From NCBI GenBank assembly GCA_002070475.1, contig MWDI01000039.1, positions 18,671 through 82,670 on the forward strand: a DNA stretch of 64,000 nucleotides, read 5' to 3'. The DNA is from Firmicutes bacterium ADurb.Bin146 (GTDB taxonomy: Bacteria; Bacillota; Clostridia; DUPQ01). The notes under the pieces are model-generated. The model saw nothing but the letters and a program-made list of their open reading frames with translations. It was not told the origin of the DNA and ran no database searches. The position numbers and the translations under genes are program-made. Below are positions 62,289 to 64,000 of this stretch, one piece after another. Each line of letters starts with the position of its first letter. The stretch's first letter is position 1.

Positions 62289-63683
62289 ATGTTCATAGGG
62301 AGAAAAAGAGAACTCGATGATTTAGAACAACGTTATAAAAATGGTAAGTTTGAATTTGCCGTCATATATGGTCGCCGGCGTGTAGGTAAAACTACTCTTA
62401 TAAATGAGTTTATTAAAGACAAAGAAGCCATTTTTTACACAGGTATTGAGGGTAATGAAAAAGAAAATCTTGAAGGGCTTAGTAAAAGCATTTATTCCCT
62501 ATCTCAGGATTTTGCAGAGGCATCATCAAGTTTTACAAGCTATGAGGAAGCATTGGAAACAGTATTTAAAATTGCGAAAAAGCGTAGGATTGTGTTTGTA
62601 ATAGATGAATATCCTTACATTGCAGGAAGTTATATAACGCTTTCGTCCATTTTACAAATTATTATTGATAAGAATAAGGATATCTCAAAAATGTTCCTTA
62701 TTCTGTGTGGTTCTTCGCTTTCATTCATGGAAAACCAGGTACTTGGCTATAAAAGCTCTCTTTTCGGTAGACGAACTTGTCAATATAAAATAATGCCATT
62801 CGATTTCTTTGAAATAAAGGATTATTACAATAAGTTCAACAATATTGATCTAGCTGTAATCTATGGCATAACAGGCGGTATACCTTTATATATGTCGCTT
62901 ATGAATGATTTCCATAGTGTTGAAGAGAATATTAAGAGAAATTTCCTGGTACCAAATGCATATTTATTTGAAGAACCCACAAACCTAATAAAGCAGGAAT
63001 GCCGTGATCCGTCACAGTATAATTCAATTATAAGGGCTATCGCTTCAGGCTCTTCCAGAATGTCGGAAATCTGTACTAAGACAGGGCTTGATACGGGGCT
63101 TGCGACAAGTTATCTCAATAAACTTATGTCTTTTGGTATTGTAAAAAGAGAAATACCTTTTGGAACAGACAGTTCACGAAAAACGATTTATATCCTGAAA
63201 GATTTCATGTTCCGTTTCTGGTATCGTTTTATACCAGATAACCTAGCGACAATAAATCGTGGTCTTGCCGACATTGTTTATAATAGAATTGCTCCGCATA
63301 TTACTTCTTTTATGGGCAGCGTATTTGAAGAAATATGTAAGCAGTATTTGTGGGAATTGAACAGACAGGGAAAAGCTGCTATCACATTTACTGATTTAGG
63401 CCGCTGGTGGGGTAATGACCAGATCAATAAGCGTGAAACAGAAGTTGACATTATCGGTACAGCTGATGATAAAACTGCTTTTCTTTGCGAATGCAAATGG
63501 ACGAATGAAAATGTTGATACTGGTGTTCTTGATACGCTTATTGAAAGAAGTAAATTGTTCAGTTTTACAAATACTTATCTTTACATCTTTGCGAAGACCG
63601 GATTTACGAAAGGTTGTATAGATAAAGCAAAAGAGTATGGAAAAGTTAAACTTATAACCTTTGATGAAATGGTAAAGTCGTAA
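62289..63683 (+). CDS. AAA ATPase with DUF234 / PD-(D/E)XK-like C-terminus
   Basis: A 464-residue protein of the archaeal-type ATPase group often found in bacterial accessory regions. Seen: FIGRKRELDDLE, Walker A YGRRRVGKTTLI (about 26-37), Walker B RIVFVIDEYPYIAG (about 98-111), sensor CGSSLSFM, then a winged-helix (SRMSEICTKTGLDTGLATSYLN) and a C-terminal domain with ETEVDIIGTADDKTAFLCECKW, where the spaced D...ECK matches a PD-(D/E)XK nuclease core. Role not established; defence or regulation of DNA integrity is a guess. Start ATG with GGAGG nine bases upstream, own promoter. Confidence 0.85.
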   Translation: MFIGRKRELDDLEQRYKNGKFEFAVIYGRRRVGKTTLINEFIKDKEAIFYTGIEGNEKENLEGLSKSIYSLSQDFAEASSSFTSYEEALETVFKIAKKRRIVFVIDEYPYIAGSYITLSSILQIIIDKNKDISKMFLILCGSSLSFMENQVLGYKSSLFGRRTCQYKIMPFDFFEIKDYYNKFNNIDLAVIYGITGGIPLYMSLMNDFHSVEENIKRNFLVPNAYLFEEPTNLIKQECRDPSQYNSIIRAIASGSSRMSEICTKTGLDTGLATSYLNKLMSFGIVKREIPFGTDSSRKTIYILKDFMFRFWYRFIPDNLATINRGLADIVYNRIAPHITSFMGSVFEEICKQYLWELNRQGKAAITFTDLGRWWGNDQINKRETEVDIIGTADDKTAFLCECKWTNENVDTGVLDTLIERSKLFSFTNTYLYIFAKTGFTKGCIDKAKEYGKVKLITFDEMVKS

Positions 63684-63741
63684 ACAATATCAATTGCGAA
63701 GAAGATTAAATTGAACAGGTAGGATAAAGTAAGGTCCTTTA

Positions 63742-63770
63742 TTGACATATTTAAAATCTATTGATATACT
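63742..63770 (+). promoter_or_regulatory. Promoter of the tyrosine leader
   Basis: TTGACA (63742-63747), 17 bases, TATACT (63765-63770): a near-consensus promoter. The transcript would start near 63777, 23 bases before the leader peptide ATG. Confidence 0.75.
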
Positions 63771-63799
63771 TCGTGTAATTTATGAAAGGCGAATTTGAA

Positions 63800-63880
63800 A
63801 TGGCAGCAGTTAATAATAAGGCTTATACATATCAATACTACTATTACTATGTTAACAGGCTTGAGCTGCTATTGTCATAG
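63800..63880 (+). CDS. Tyrosine-rich leader peptide
   Basis: A 26-residue open frame with AAAGG ten bases before its ATG. Seven of its residues are Tyr: positions 9 and 11, then five in a row at 13-17. The run is followed by VNRLELLLS and a stop. Peptides of this kind sense charged tRNA-Tyr: when it is scarce the ribosome stalls on the Tyr codons and the downstream RNA refolds. The bases 63859-63866 at the end of this frame (GCTTGAGC) are complementary to the 5' arm of the following terminator, as expected for an antiterminator. It is too short for standard gene callers. Confidence 0.75.
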   Translation: MAAVNNKAYTYQYYYYYVNRLELLLS

Positions 63881-63935
63881 CGTTGCTGTTTAATTACGGA
63901 TAATAAGGCTCAAGCAGATGCTTGAGTCTTTTTTT
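63859..63935 (+). promoter_or_regulatory. Transcription attenuator (antiterminator/terminator pair)
   Basis: CTCAAGC / GCTTGAG (63909-63925) form a hairpin with a short loop, followed by TC and seven T (63929-63935). Its 5' arm GCTCAAGC (63908-63915) can instead pair with GCTTGAGC (63859-63866) inside the leader frame. The two pairings exclude each other, the basic design of an attenuator. The controlled gene would lie to the right but is outside the window and separated by the intron. Confidence 0.75.
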
Positions 63936-63936
63936 A

Positions 63937-64000
63937 GTTCGCGCGCCATGGGCGCGCTCTAACGGGTGTAAGTCCCGAACACACCCGGATAGTGGGAAGT
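63937..64000 (+). mobile_element. 5' end of a probable group IIC intron (truncated by window end)
   Basis: Directly after the terminator T-run comes a GC-rich sequence unlike the surroundings: GCGCGCC-ATG-GGCGCGC hairpin, TCTAACGGGTG, AAGTCCCGAAC, then GGATAGTGGGAAGT. This order (closing stem with a CATGGG loop, TCTA, GGGTGnnAGTCCCGAAC, GGnAGnnG) matches domain I of bacterial class C group II introns. Those introns characteristically insert just 3' of Rho-independent terminators, as here. The intron boundary is put at about 63937. The reverse transcriptase gene would be beyond the window. Confidence 0.7.

Overview
The window comes from an AT-rich anaerobic Bacillota (class Clostridia). The evidence is a complete RnfCDGEAB ferredoxin:NAD+ oxidoreductase operon, a GTP-type PEP carboxykinase, a DnaD-domain primosome protein, a PadR/HAAS-domain/DUF4097 module, an S-layer-homology (SLH) surface protein, strong AGGAGG-type ribosome sites and sigma-A promoters. 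Genus cannot be fixed from sequence alone.

Layout. 1-2.2 kb: end of an opine-dehydrogenase-family gene, then a decaying TetR/SDR locus. 2.2-9.1 kb: pckG and a beta-propeller glycosidase (minus strand), then MATE exporter, DUF819 permease and AraM/EgsA-type glycerol-1-phosphate dehydrogenase (plus), then tRNA-Ser. 9.3-12 kb: Gfo/Idh/MocA oxidoreductase and prfC, whose only sensible start codon is ATT. 12.2-19 kb: an internally duplicated DUF1538 membrane protein paired with an internally duplicated PII-like protein, followed by a two-component system and a CopA-type ATPase with an in-frame C-terminal CopZ-like domain. 19-28.4 kb: housekeeping genes (HD phosphohydrolase, GtrA, GGDEF, tdh, ispE, acpS, yhaO/yhaN, dnaD). 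28.5-40.4 kb: tRNA-Arg, a lipoprotein gene with a decayed partial copy upstream, rnfCDGEAB, gyrA, a DnaA-box cluster, and padR/HAAS/DUF4097. 40.4-49.8 kb: PAP2 phosphatase, zinc-ribbon membrane protein, a YmfI-like SDR, a six-module PPC-like exported protein, a GH127 arabinofuranosidase-like enzyme, a fused ABC transporter and tRNA-Leu. 49.9-64 kb is accessory: a TetR operon with a frameshifted dehydrogenase, a LytTR/GHKL two-component system divergent from an SLH protein, a DUF4832 protein, two GNATs, a fusion junction between two broken genes (PIN-like and serine hydrolase), a DUF234-type ATPase, and finally a tyrosine-codon-rich attenuation leader with what looks like a group IIC intron lodged directly after its terminator.

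How the genes work together. Rnf couples reduced ferredoxin to NAD+ and an ion gradient; PckG links the C4 and C3 pools. The RR/HK/CopA/CopZ set is a self-contained copper-export unit. The LytTR regulator has a 21-bp-phased direct repeat just upstream of its own promoter and probably controls itself and possibly the divergent SLH protein.

The strongest second-look items are the Tyr leader plus group IIC intron at the right edge, the DnaA-box cluster after gyrA, the ATT start of prfC, the DUF1538/tandem-PII pair, the possible dual translation of CopZ, the DnaD protein carrying a DnaC-like cysteine tail, and several gene remnants. All family assignments rest on motif reading by eye; no searches were run.
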